64,000 bases of DNA, taken from assembly GCA_947631015.1 (NCBI GenBank), contig CANRJS010000008.1, positions 1 to 64,000 on the forward strand, read 5' to 3'. A program made the translations under genes and the position numbers. This document shows, piece by piece, positions 31,212 to 39,485 of this stretch. The notes below the pieces were generated by a model. The model did not search any database. It had not been told where the DNA came from and saw only the letters and a list, made by a program, of their open reading frames with translations. Position 1 is the stretch's first letter. Every line of letters begins with the position of its first letter. The stretch comes from an uncultured Clostridia bacterium (GTDB lineage: Bacteria; Bacillota; Clostridia; Oscillospirales; JAAYOS01).

Positions 31212-32093
31212 ATGGGCAAGACAGTAAGGATGATTTCGTCGGACGGATTTATCTCCGCCTGCGCCGTGGACGCTACGGACATCGTCGCGCGCGCCCACGA
31301 GATACACGGCACGAGCGCGACGGCTTCCGCCGCGCTCGGGAGGGTGCTCGCCGTCACGTCGCTCATCGGCGGCGGGATAAAGGTGGACGGCGGCTCGGTG
31401 ACCGTCCGCTTCAACGGGAACGGCGCGGGTGGAAGGATAATAGCCGTCGCGGAGTGCGACGGCTCGGTGCGCGGCTGCGTGGACAACCCTCACGTCGACC
31501 TGCCCCGCCGTCCGGACGGCAAGCTCGACGTCGGCGGCTTCATAGGTCATGAGGGCTCGCTTACCGTCGTGAAGGATCTGCGCATGCGCGACCCTTACGT
31601 CGGCATGGTCGAGATAGTCGGCGGTGAGGTCGCGGAGGATGTCGCGGCGTACTTCGTCGAGAGCGAGCAGATACCCACCGCCTGCGCGGCGGGCGTGCTC
31701 GTCGCGGGGGACGGGGCGATAGTCTCCGCCGGAGCGTACCTCGTCCAGCTGCTCCCCGGAGCGCCGGAGGAGTTTGCGGAGAAGCTCGAGGGCGCGGTCA
31801 TGCGCGCGGGGACTGTCACACAGCTCCTCGGCGCGGGCAGCGGCCCGGAGGAGATACTTGAAAAGCTCCTCGAGGGCTTTGAGCCGAGAAAGCTCGAGGA
31901 GTACGACGCGGTATACCGCTGCGGGTGCAGCCTCGAACGCGTCGAGCGCGCGCTCATCTCGAGCGGCAAGAAAGCGCTCGAGGAGATGATAGCCGAGGGA
32001 CACGGCGCGGAGGTCTCCTGCCAGTTCTGCGACAGGGTATACCGCTTCACCACGGAAAACCTCACGGAGCTGCTGAAGAAAGCGACAAACTGA
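31212..32093 (+). CDS. hslO: Redox-regulated chaperone Hsp33
   Basis: A 293-residue Hsp33. The C-terminal zinc site is complete: CGC (C237, C239) and CQFC (C270, C273), matching C-x-C-x(27-32)-C-x-x-C. The N-terminal domain (TSATASAALGRVLAVTSLIG, then GFIGHEGSLTVVKDLRM) is typical. Oxidation of the four cysteines releases zinc and activates holdase function in the cytosol. It starts one base after the methyltransferase stop. ATG 31212 is supported by GAGGAAATAAG spacing. Confidence 0.94.
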   Translation: MGKTVRMISSDGFISACAVDATDIVARAHEIHGTSATASAALGRVLAVTSLIGGGIKVDGGSVTVRFNGNGAGGRIIAVAECDGSVRGCVDNPHVDLPRRPDGKLDVGGFIGHEGSLTVVKDLRMRDPYVGMVEIVGGEVAEDVAAYFVESEQIPTACAAGVLVAGDGAIVSAGAYLVQLLPGAPEEFAEKLEGAVMRAGTVTQLLGAGSGPEEILEKLLEGFEPRKLEEYDAVYRCGCSLERVERALISSGKKALEEMIAEGHGAEVSCQFCDRVYRFTTENLTELLKKATN

Positions 32094-32159
32094 CGGCTAT
32101 GGAAACAACTCTGATAAGTCCGCCGAGCCTTCGGCGGACGCTTGCGGGAGGTGAGCGGC

Positions 32160-33101
32160 GTGTCGGAAAAACCGAATAGGCTCGGGCTGCGGCGCTTCCC
32201 GGACGTGCCGGCGAGCCGCGAGCACACGACCGGCATAGAGCGCCTTGACACATGGCTTTTGGGTCACAGAAGGGCGAGAGAAGTATTCGGCTTTGTGTTC
32301 CGGGTGCTGAGAGACAACCTGATAGGCACCGCCGCGCAGACGGCGTTTTTCCTGCTGCTCGCCATCTTCCCGATACTCATGCTTGTGGCAGGGTGGCTCT
32401 CGAGAATGCCGTTCGCGTTCGACACAGGTCTGCTCTCGGCGATATTCCCCGAGTCGGTCGCGTCTACCCTGCAGGAGGTCATGGAGCACGCTCCGAGCTC
32501 GACCGGATACACCGTCGTGCAGATAGCGCTGTCGGTCTGGTCGGCGTCGGCGGGAATATGGGCGCTGATGCGCGGTATCTGCATATCACACACCGGCAGG
32601 ACGCCGAACTACTTCAAGGGACGGATAATTTCGGTGCTGCTGATGGTGGGCTTTGTCGCGATGATAGCGCTGAGCCTCGTCGTCTGGGTGTTCGGCCGCG
32701 ACATAGTGAGCTACATCGCGGGCGGGGACTGGCAGAGCGGCGACGTTGTGGTCTCGGTGGCGCGGTACGCCTTCACGCTGCCGCTGCTGTTCCTCTTTGT
32801 GCTCGTGATGTACGCCGCGACGCCGGGCTTCCGCCTCGAGATGCGGCAGACGGCGATAGGCGCGGCGATAGCCGCCGTGAGCTGGACGCTCGTCAGCCGT
32901 GGCTTCGAGGCGTATATGAGCACGTTTTCGCGCTACTCCGCGCTGTACGGCGGCGTCGGCGCGTTCCTCGGACTTGCGGTGTGGCTGCTCGTCGTCTGCT
33001 TCGTGATAATGTTCGGCGCGGAAGTGAACGCGTATATCGCCGAGACCGCCGCGCTCCGCGCGGCGCTCACGACGGAGCTCAGACCGCCGGACAAGGCGTA
33101 G
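32160..33101 (+). CDS. YihY/BrkB family membrane protein
   Basis: A 313-residue protein with six predicted transmembrane helices. TAAQTAFFLLLAIFPILMLV is the family's first conserved helix, RGICISHTGR and YGGVGAFLGLAVWLLVVCFV are the later signatures, and NAYIAE follows the last helix. GTG 32160 is chosen because GGGAGGTGAG is well placed. YihY/BrkB proteins are widespread and poorly understood; older RNase BN annotations for them are wrong. It follows hslO by 66 bases containing a hairpin (CCGCCGAGCC ... GGCGG) and is followed by repeat copy C. Confidence 0.88.
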   Translation: MSEKPNRLGLRRFPDVPASREHTTGIERLDTWLLGHRRAREVFGFVFRVLRDNLIGTAAQTAFFLLLAIFPILMLVAGWLSRMPFAFDTGLLSAIFPESVASTLQEVMEHAPSSTGYTVVQIALSVWSASAGIWALMRGICISHTGRTPNYFKGRIISVLLMVGFVAMIALSLVVWVFGRDIVSYIAGGDWQSGDVVVSVARYAFTLPLLFLFVLVMYAATPGFRLEMRQTAIGAAIAAVSWTLVSRGFEAYMSTFSRYSALYGGVGAFLGLAVWLLVVCFVIMFGAEVNAYIAETAALRAALTTELRPPDKA

Positions 33102-33106
33102 ATATT

Positions 33107-33493
33107 CACGGCAAATCGCGCTCGCTTCGCTCGCTTACCAATTTGCCGCGAAGCCGCCGGACAAGGCGCAGCCTTGCCGGCGGCAAGCGCTCCGCTACGC
33201 GTCGATTTTCCGCCTGCGGCGGAAAATCGACGCATTCCCACGCGGTCGGCGACCGCGTGGGAGCCCTTCCGATTGAAATGCTCGCCGGAAATGAATTCCG
33301 GCTCCTTAAAGTTGCTTGCCCGAGGCAAGCAACTTTAACCGTTGCGAACCGCGAGGGCTCGAACCAATTTCTCATCCGACATTTTACAGCCCTCGCTTGC
33401 AATATTCGCTTTGCGAATATTGCCCGACATTGAGCTAAATAAAAGGCGGAACCGCCTTTGGCGGCGAACTCTGCGAGGCTTTTGGGAAAAGCG
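33107..33493. repeat. Mosaic hairpin array, copy C
   Basis: It begins just after the YihY stop with arms CGGCAAAT and ATTTGCCG. Next come GCCGCCGGACAAGGC and its complement, AAGCGCTCCGCTACGCG, a TCGATTTTCCGCC stem and CCACGCGGTCGGCGACCGCG, followed by GAGCCCTTCCGATTGAAATG. The variable stem CCGGAA/TTCCGG has loop ATGAA. TTGCTTGCC/GGCAAGCAA and AACCGTTGCGAACCGCGAGG follow, then CAATATTCGCTTTGCGAATATTG and GGCGGAACCGCC. The array ends with ACTCTGCGAGGCTTTT. The connectors are almost identical to copy B, while the stems are different. Confidence 0.85.
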
Positions 33494-33527
33494 AGGCGGA
33501 CGGTACATCTGTACCGTCCGCCTTTTG
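33494..33527. terminator. Terminator closing copy C
   Basis: Stem AGGCGGACGGTAC (33494-33506), loop ATCT, complement 33511-33523, then TTT. It also terminates the minus-strand gene ending at 33544. Confidence 0.85.
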
Positions 33528-33543
33528 ATATAGTCGGATGTTG

Positions 33544-34515
33544 TCAGTCGAGGACTGCGGAAGCTGCTGCCTCCGTATCCGGCGCGTCCGTGCGGCCGCC
33601 GTCCTTTCCGTTCTTCTTCGGCTTGTCTATCTTCGGGTCCTCGAGCACGCGCTTCGGGGGACGGTCGAGATCGTCCGGGCGCTTGAGCGTGCGCTGCATC
33701 AGCTTTGCGGCGGAGGCGAAGTAGTACCCGTCGCAGACCCGCTCGTCCATGACGAAGGTGTAGTCGATATAGCGCACGGTACGGACAGAGCCGTCCCGGT
33801 TCAGCTCGTAGCGCTGACGCTTTGCCCCAAAGCTCATGAACAGCGGGACGTTGCCGAAGTCGTAGACGTGGTGGAATATCGGTGGGATGCCGAGCGAGCC
33901 CATCGAGGTGATGAAGAAGGACGCGTGGAACGGGCTGAGGTCGGTGAGTACCTTAGGCAGGAGGCCGAAGTAGTCGAGCAGACCGAGAAACCACACCGCA
34001 AACTTCAGCAGGAAGCGCGGCATGAAGTTGAGTATCTTTGCCGCCGAGTCGAAGCCTCCGCCGGGGTCGTTTCGGTAGTCGTCTATGGCCTTAGAGACGG
34101 TAGCGTACACGTCCTCCGCCGTGAAGTCCGGCCGGAAGTGCAGCTTCAGGGCGGTGTCCGGCGAGCTCAAAGTCATCTCGCGCTTGATGACGAGCGAGAC
34201 CTGTATGTCCTTTCTCGCGTACACGCGATGGCCGACGCAGAAGCGGTTGACCGCCGGCATCGCCGCCACCGCGCGGAGGTAGCAGGTGAGCAGGACGTGC
34301 ATCAGCCCGAAGCCCTTCAGCCCCTCCTCGCGCTTGCGCTTGATGTATTTCTCTATTTCGGTTATCTCGAGGCTGTCGCGGAAGTAGTTCTGCGCGTCCG
34401 AACGCTTCTTCATGATGAACGGCGAGACGCGCTCCATCGGGGACGTGCCGCGCAGAAGCCAGCCGTCCTTCCTGTCACCGGGACGCCAGCGGCGCTTTTT
34501 CTTTGTGTCGGGCAT
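33544..34515 (-). CDS. 2-oxoacid dehydrogenase E2-like acyltransferase
   Basis: A 323-residue protein with the chloramphenicol acetyltransferase/E2 fold. SPFIMKKRSDAQNYF resembles the start of the E2 catalytic domain, LLTCYLRAVAAMPAVNRFCV its core helix and DYTFVMDERVCDGYYFASAA its active-site strand. The catalytic HxxxDG is changed to D-E-R-V-C-D-G, so the usual histidine is missing and activity is doubtful. There is no lipoyl domain and no E1 or E3 gene nearby. A charged Lys/Pro tail ends the protein. ATG 34515 has GGAG eight bases upstream. Its real substrate or role is unknown. Confidence 0.7.
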   Translation of the reverse strand: MPDTKKKRRWRPGDRKDGWLLRGTSPMERVSPFIMKKRSDAQNYFRDSLEITEIEKYIKRKREEGLKGFGLMHVLLTCYLRAVAAMPAVNRFCVGHRVYARKDIQVSLVIKREMTLSSPDTALKLHFRPDFTAEDVYATVSKAIDDYRNDPGGGFDSAAKILNFMPRFLLKFAVWFLGLLDYFGLLPKVLTDLSPFHASFFITSMGSLGIPPIFHHVYDFGNVPLFMSFGAKRQRYELNRDGSVRTVRYIDYTFVMDERVCDGYYFASAAKLMQRTLKRPDDLDRPPKRVLEDPKIDKPKKNGKDGGRTDAPDTEAAASAVLD

Positions 34516-34578
34516 CGGTTCCACTCCTTGTTACGTATAAAATTGTAAATTTTTGTATACTTGTATCTTTATAAAATA

Positions 34579-34607
34579 ATTTTATCAGATATAAACGGAA
34601 AATGCAA
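34579..34607 (-). promoter_or_regulatory. Promoter of the E2-like gene
   Basis: On the minus strand, TTGCAT (34607-34602), 17 bases, TAAAAT (34584-34579). The mRNA leader down to the start codon is AT-rich. Confidence 0.7.
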
Positions 34608-34690
34608 TGCCCGAAATCTTAAATTTGCGTAAAAAGTCGAAAAACCTGTCCGCGCGACGACACGCTCCGCGCGGACGCCGCCCGAAACAT

Positions 34691-35740
34691 TCAGTTTTCG
34701 TCCTCAAAGCGGAACGCGAAGGTCAGCTCGTGACGCTTTCCCGTGCCGTCGAGATTTTCGACGAAGGTGAGCTTCACGCGGTACCTGTGCCGGGTATCCG
34801 GCAGGCGCAGAGAGATCTGCTCGGTCTCGTATGTGTTGTTGGTGTTGCTCCAAACCCCGGTGTTATACCTGCGGTTCGTATCTTCCAGAAGTGCGGGATC
34901 CTCATCGTCCAAGTGCTCTATGGCGTCATTTCCGTCGGACGTGTCCGGCACCGGGACCCACTTGCCGTCCTCGAACATCTCTACGGTGTTGCAGGCGAAG
35001 TCGCAATAGAGCGGCGTGCCGTCGTTGGAGCGGACGGCAAGAGTCATCATGCCGCCGTAATACCCGAGGGACACGCCGTCATCTTTCTCCTCGGACAGGT
35101 ACAGGTGCCAGCCGATGAGATCATACGGCTTCTCCGTCGCCTCCGGGACGGTGAACTCGAAGACCGTATGGTACAGCTCGTCTCCCGTGGTATATCTGCC
35201 CTCCTTTGTGCGGTAGTTGAGGGTGACGCGGTACCGTGCGGGTTCGTACAGGCGGAGGCTCGTGCCGATGCTGCGGGGCGTCTCTATCGGTCCGTCGGTG
35301 GAGAGGAAGGGAGGAAGATCGCCGGGCAGCGGAGTGACGTACTCCAGCCCCATGTCGCCGGCGGGCATCCACTCGCCGTTCTCCCATCGCTCGATCGTGC
35401 CGAAAGGAATGTTCTTTGTCTCTTCGTAGTATTTGCCGCCGTAGTTGACGCCGGTGAGCGCTATAGCGCGGTCTGTCGTAAATATGAGAGCCGGACAGCG
35501 CGGCTGCCAGTTCGTCTGACCTATCCCGAGCACGGTGAGCCCACCTCCGTCCTCGCAGCTGTCCACCGGGATATAGCCGTCTTTCAGCAGATACTCCCAA
35601 TCGACCTTTGTGAGTGTGTATTCGTCTTCGACAAAGCCGAAGTCGGCGTTAGAACGCGTGCGGAGCACCGCGACCTCCGCGGCGGCGAGCGACGCGAATA
35701 CGGCAAGCACGAGCAGGACTGCGAGTATTTTCTTCTTCAT
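34691..35740 (-). CDS. Secreted protein with two repeat domains
   Basis: A 349-residue protein with a signal peptide (KKKILAVLLVLAVFASLAAA). ATG 35740 is supported by AAAGGAG. The mature protein contains two related beta-sandwich-like halves: ENGEWMPAG ... ARYRVTLNYRT in the first, and EDGKWVPVPD ... HRYRVKLTFVEN in the second. This points to an internal duplication of an Ig-like domain. Such proteins in Clostridia are annotated as bacterial Ig-like or hypothetical. There is no lipobox (AAAEVAVL follows the signal). The function is unknown, perhaps surface or stress related. Confidence 0.72.
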   Translation of the reverse strand: MKKKILAVLLVLAVFASLAAAEVAVLRTRSNADFGFVEDEYTLTKVDWEYLLKDGYIPVDSCEDGGGLTVLGIGQTNWQPRCPALIFTTDRAIALTGVNYGGKYYEETKNIPFGTIERWENGEWMPAGDMGLEYVTPLPGDLPPFLSTDGPIETPRSIGTSLRLYEPARYRVTLNYRTKEGRYTTGDELYHTVFEFTVPEATEKPYDLIGWHLYLSEEKDDGVSLGYYGGMMTLAVRSNDGTPLYCDFACNTVEMFEDGKWVPVPDTSDGNDAIEHLDDEDPALLEDTNRRYNTGVWSNTNNTYETEQISLRLPDTRHRYRVKLTFVENLDGTGKRHELTFAFRFEDEN

Positions 35741-35866
35741 CTGAAACGCTCCTTTCAACGGTATTTCCGTGTTGTACTGATATATGTCCGCACCCGCGCG
35801 TTTCGGGACAGCTTTTTCAAAAAATTTTTTTGTTTTTTCGGAAGCGGCGTCAACGTAAGAAAAATA

Positions 35867-35895
35867 TTGAAAAATCGCCTCCGCTGTGCTATATT
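35867..35895 (+). promoter_or_regulatory. Promoter of gltX-glnS operon
   Basis: TTGAAA (35867-35872), 17 bases, TATATT (35890-35895). A leader of about 105 bases precedes the start codon. It contains a GGGACG...CGTCCC pair near 35960-35987 but no T-box consensus that I can see. Confidence 0.7.
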
Positions 35896-36008
35896 TAGTA
35901 GTGTACGTGAGCCGGGCGGGAAAACTTACCGGCGGCGGAGTATTCGGATATTTATTTCCCGGGGACAATAAGCGTCCCACGGGACGATATATGCGGGAGG
36001 ATGTATAA

Positions 36009-37733
36009 ATGGACTACAAAGCGCTGAGCGAGCTGCTTTTCCCGGACGTGACGAACACGCCGGAGGCGCTCGAGGAACAGTACCCGCCGCGCGACCTGCC
36101 GGAGGGAGCGGTCGTGAGCCGCATGGGGCCGAGCCCCACGGGATTTGTCCACCTCGGAAACCTCGTGCAGGGGATAACCTCCGAGCGGATGTGCCACCAG
36201 TCGGGCGGCACGCTCTTTCTGCGCGTCGAGGATACCGACAGCAAGCGCGAGGTTCCGGGCGCGATAGAGTCGCTTATTCGCGGACTCGCGCACTACGGTA
36301 TTAACTTCGACGAGGGCGCGACTGTGGACGGCGAGAAGGGCGCTTACGGCCCCTACAAGCAGTCCCGCCGCGCGCACATATACCACGTCTACGCAAAGAA
36401 GCTCGTCTCGGAGGGCAAGGCTTACCCCTGCTTCTGCACCGAGGAGGAGCTGCAGGAGATACACGCCCGCGAAGAGGCGGCAAAGGAGAACTTCGGCTAC
36501 TACGGCAAGTACGCCGTCTGGCGCGACCGTCCTATGGAGGACATAAAGGCCGCGCTCGCCGAGGGGAAGGAGTGGGTGCTCCGCTTCCGCTCGGAGGGCT
36601 CGATAGAGCACAAAATTAAGTTCACCGACCTCATCAAGGGACCGCTCGAACTCACCGAAAACGACATCGACCACGTCCTGCTGAAGTCGGACGGGATACC
36701 GACCTACCACTTCGCCCACGCCGTAGACGACCACCTCATGCGCACCACGCACGTCGTGCGCGGGGACGAGTGGCTGCCGAGCCTGCCGCTGCACATCCAG
36801 CTTTTCTCGGCGCTCGGCTTCAGGTTGCCGAAGTACCTGCACGTCGGAACGCTCCAGAAGATGGACGGTGCATCCAAGCGCAAGCTCTCCAAGCGCAAGG
36901 ACCCCGAGCTCGCGCTCTCGTTCTACCGCGAGCAGGGCTACCCCGTGCCGTCGGTGTACGAGTATATAATGACGATACTGAACTCCAACTTCGAGGACTG
37001 GCGGCGCGCGAATCCCACGGCGCCGGTGGGCGACTTCAAGTTCTCCCCGAAGAAGATGAACCCGGCGGGCTCGCTCTTTGACGAGGACAAGCTGCGCGAC
37101 GTCTCGAAGGAAGTCATAAGCCGCATGACGGCGGCGGAGGTCTACGACGGCGTCCTCGACTGGGCGAAGGAGTACGATCCGGATTTTGCCGCGCTCCTTG
37201 AGCGCAGCCCGGACTACGCCCGCGCGATACTCGCAATAGGCAGGGGCGGCAAAAAGCCGCGCAAGGACTTCGCCGTCTGGAGCGAGGTGAAGCCCTACAT
37301 GAGCTTCTTCTACGAGGAGCTTTTCGAGCCGGACTACACCCCGCCCGAGGGCATGACGCCCGAGGAGATGGCAAACATCCTCCGGGCGTATTACCGACAG
37401 CGTATGCAGATGTGGCACGAAAAGCACACGATGCTCGAGCCGGACGGGAACGAGTGGTTCGAGAACGTGAAGGCGCTTGCCGAAAGCCTCGGCTACTGCC
37501 CGGACACAAAGCTCTACCGGCAGGAGCCGGAGAAGTGGAAGGGAAGCGCCGGCGACGTGTCGATGGCGCTCCGCATAGCGATATGCGGCAGGCGGCAGTC
37601 GCCCGATATGTATTCGGTCCTGAAGATAATGGACGGAGACGACCCGGACGTGAGCGGCGATTTCTTTATGGGACGGCTCGAGAGAGCCGGCGCGGCGCTC
37701 GGGGCGAACACCTCCGAATGGAACTCAAAATAG
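36009..37733 (+). CDS. gltX: Glutamate--tRNA ligase
   Basis: A 574-residue class I synthetase, longer than the usual 470-500-residue bacterial GluRS. RMGPSPTGFVHLGN contains the HIGH-equivalent, FLRVEDTDSKREVPGAIES is the conserved second block, and KRKLSKRKDPE carries the KMSKS-equivalent. The C-terminal anticodon-binding region is extended, as in the longer Clostridia GluRS type. GGGAGGATG precedes ATG 36009. It lies 15 bases upstream of glnS, so the two synthetases are co-transcribed. Confidence 0.9.
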   Translation: MDYKALSELLFPDVTNTPEALEEQYPPRDLPEGAVVSRMGPSPTGFVHLGNLVQGITSERMCHQSGGTLFLRVEDTDSKREVPGAIESLIRGLAHYGINFDEGATVDGEKGAYGPYKQSRRAHIYHVYAKKLVSEGKAYPCFCTEEELQEIHAREEAAKENFGYYGKYAVWRDRPMEDIKAALAEGKEWVLRFRSEGSIEHKIKFTDLIKGPLELTENDIDHVLLKSDGIPTYHFAHAVDDHLMRTTHVVRGDEWLPSLPLHIQLFSALGFRLPKYLHVGTLQKMDGASKRKLSKRKDPELALSFYREQGYPVPSVYEYIMTILNSNFEDWRRANPTAPVGDFKFSPKKMNPAGSLFDEDKLRDVSKEVISRMTAAEVYDGVLDWAKEYDPDFAALLERSPDYARAILAIGRGGKKPRKDFAVWSEVKPYMSFFYEELFEPDYTPPEGMTPEEMANILRAYYRQRMQMWHEKHTMLEPDGNEWFENVKALAESLGYCPDTKLYRQEPEKWKGSAGDVSMALRIAICGRRQSPDMYSVLKIMDGDDPDVSGDFFMGRLERAGAALGANTSEWNSK

Positions 37734-37748
37734 AAGGAGAGACCTCGA

Positions 37749-39410
37749 ATGGACAACAGCAATGTTTCCAACTTTATACACGATATAATCGACGAACAGA
37801 AGGCGAACGGCTTTACGCGCGAGATACACACCCGTTTCCCGCCGGAGCCGAACGCGTATATCCACATCGGCTCGGCGAAGGCTATATGGATAAACGCCTC
37901 GACGGCGGAGAAGTACGGCGGAAAGTTCAACCTCCGCTATGACGACACCAACCCCACCAAGGAGGACGAGGAGTACGTCCGCGCGATACTCGAGGACATC
38001 CGCTGGCTCGGCTTTGAGCCGACGGGCGGCGTCTTCTACGGCTCGGACTACTTCGATAAGTGCTACGAGTATGCCGTAAAGCTGATAAAGGACGGCAAGG
38101 CCTACGTCTGCGACCTCACGCCCGAGCAGATGCGCGAGTACCGCGGAACGCTCACCGAGCCCGGAAAGAACAGCCCGTGGCGCGACCGCTCCGTAGAGGA
38201 GAACCTCGACTTCTTTGAGCGGATGAAGAACGGTGAGTTTGCGGACGGCACTCACACCCTCCGCGCAAAAATAGACATGTCCTCGCCGAATATGAACATG
38301 CGCGACCCGGCGATATACCGCATCCTGCACGCGACGCACCACCGTCAGGGCGACAAGTGGTGCATCTACCCGCTTTACGACTTCGCACACCCCATTCAGG
38401 ACGCGCTCGAGGGGATAACGCACTCCTGCTGCTCGATAGAGTTCGAGAACCACCGTCCGCTCTACGACTGGGTGGTGGAGAACATCGGCTTTGACCCCGC
38501 GCCGCATCAGTACGAGTTCGCGCGCCTCAACATGACCTACACCTCGATGAGCAAGCGCTACCTGCGTCAGCTCGTCGAAAACGGCCTTGTCGACGGGTGG
38601 GACGACCCGCGTATGCCGACGCTTCGCGGACTCCGCCGCCGGGGCTACACGCCTTCCGCGATAAAGGACTTCCTCGCGCGCTGCGGCGTCTCGAAGGCGT
38701 ACAGCATAGTGGACATCGGGCTTCTCGAGCACTGCATCCGCGACGAGCTGAACCGCACGGCTCCGCGCCGCATGGCGGTAAAGGACCCGATAAAGCTTGT
38801 CATTACGAACTACCCGGAGGACAAGACCGAGTATTTCGAGATAGCAAACGACCCGCAGAACGACGAGCCGACGAAGCGTAAGGTTGCCTTCTCCCGCGAG
38901 CTGTGGGTGGAGCGCGAGGACTTCGCGGAGACTCCGCCGCCCAAGTTCTTCCGCCTCAAGCCCGGCGGGGAGGTGCGCCTGATGGGCGCGTACATCGTCC
39001 GCTGTGACGAAGTGGTAAAGAACGACGCGGGCGAGGTGACGGAGCTCCGCTGCACCGCCGACCTCGAGAGCGGCTGCGGTAATCCGGCGGACGGCCGCAA
39101 GATAAAGGGCACGATACACTGGGTAGACGCGCGAACCGCCGTTCCGGCGACGCTCCGCGAGTACGGCTACCTCTTCACTCAGCCGAACGTCTTTGATCTG
39201 CCGGAGGGGATGAGCTTCCTTGACGTAGTGGATAAGAACAGCGTCACGGTCTACCCCGAGGCAAAGCTCGAGGCGTGCCTTGCGGATACGCCGGAGGGCG
39301 AGAGGTTCCAGTTCGTCCGCGACGGATACTTCGTCCGCGACCCGCTCGCGGACACCTACAACTGCATCGTGGGTCTCCGGGACACATGGGCAAAGGCACA
39401 GAACAAATAA
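37749..39410 (+). CDS. glnS: Glutamine--tRNA ligase
   Basis: A 553-residue GlnRS. TRFPPEPNAYIHIGSAKAI contains the HIGH motif, NLRYDDTNPTKEDEEYV is the GlnRS/GluRS block, and YTSMSKRYLRQLV carries the MSK motif. The C-terminal two beta-barrel anticodon-binding domain is present (IHWVDARTAVPATLREYGYL, then RFQFVRDGYFVRDPL). It directly charges tRNA-Gln, which many Firmicutes lack because they use GatCAB, so its presence beside gltX is notable. AAGGAGA precedes ATG 37749. Confidence 0.96.
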   Translation: MDNSNVSNFIHDIIDEQKANGFTREIHTRFPPEPNAYIHIGSAKAIWINASTAEKYGGKFNLRYDDTNPTKEDEEYVRAILEDIRWLGFEPTGGVFYGSDYFDKCYEYAVKLIKDGKAYVCDLTPEQMREYRGTLTEPGKNSPWRDRSVEENLDFFERMKNGEFADGTHTLRAKIDMSSPNMNMRDPAIYRILHATHHRQGDKWCIYPLYDFAHPIQDALEGITHSCCSIEFENHRPLYDWVVENIGFDPAPHQYEFARLNMTYTSMSKRYLRQLVENGLVDGWDDPRMPTLRGLRRRGYTPSAIKDFLARCGVSKAYSIVDIGLLEHCIRDELNRTAPRRMAVKDPIKLVITNYPEDKTEYFEIANDPQNDEPTKRKVAFSRELWVEREDFAETPPPKFFRLKPGGEVRLMGAYIVRCDEVVKNDAGEVTELRCTADLESGCGNPADGRKIKGTIHWVDARTAVPATLREYGYLFTQPNVFDLPEGMSFLDVVDKNSVTVYPEAKLEACLADTPEGERFQFVRDGYFVRDPLADTYNCIVGLRDTWAKAQNK

Positions 39411-39485
39411 GCCGGTTTCCGTCCGGGGAGGCGTCCCGCCGCCCCGGACGAGCTTTATTAAGAGAATACTGACAGGAGGAAAAGC

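Noticed and set aside
32160-33101. Ribonuclease BN
   Set aside because: Historic misannotation of YihY/BrkB membrane proteins; no nuclease motifs are visible.
33107-33527. Integron attC sites or an IS end
   Set aside because: No integrase or transposase gene occurs in the window, no core RYYYAAC/GTTRRRY pair was found, and no target-site duplication was obvious.
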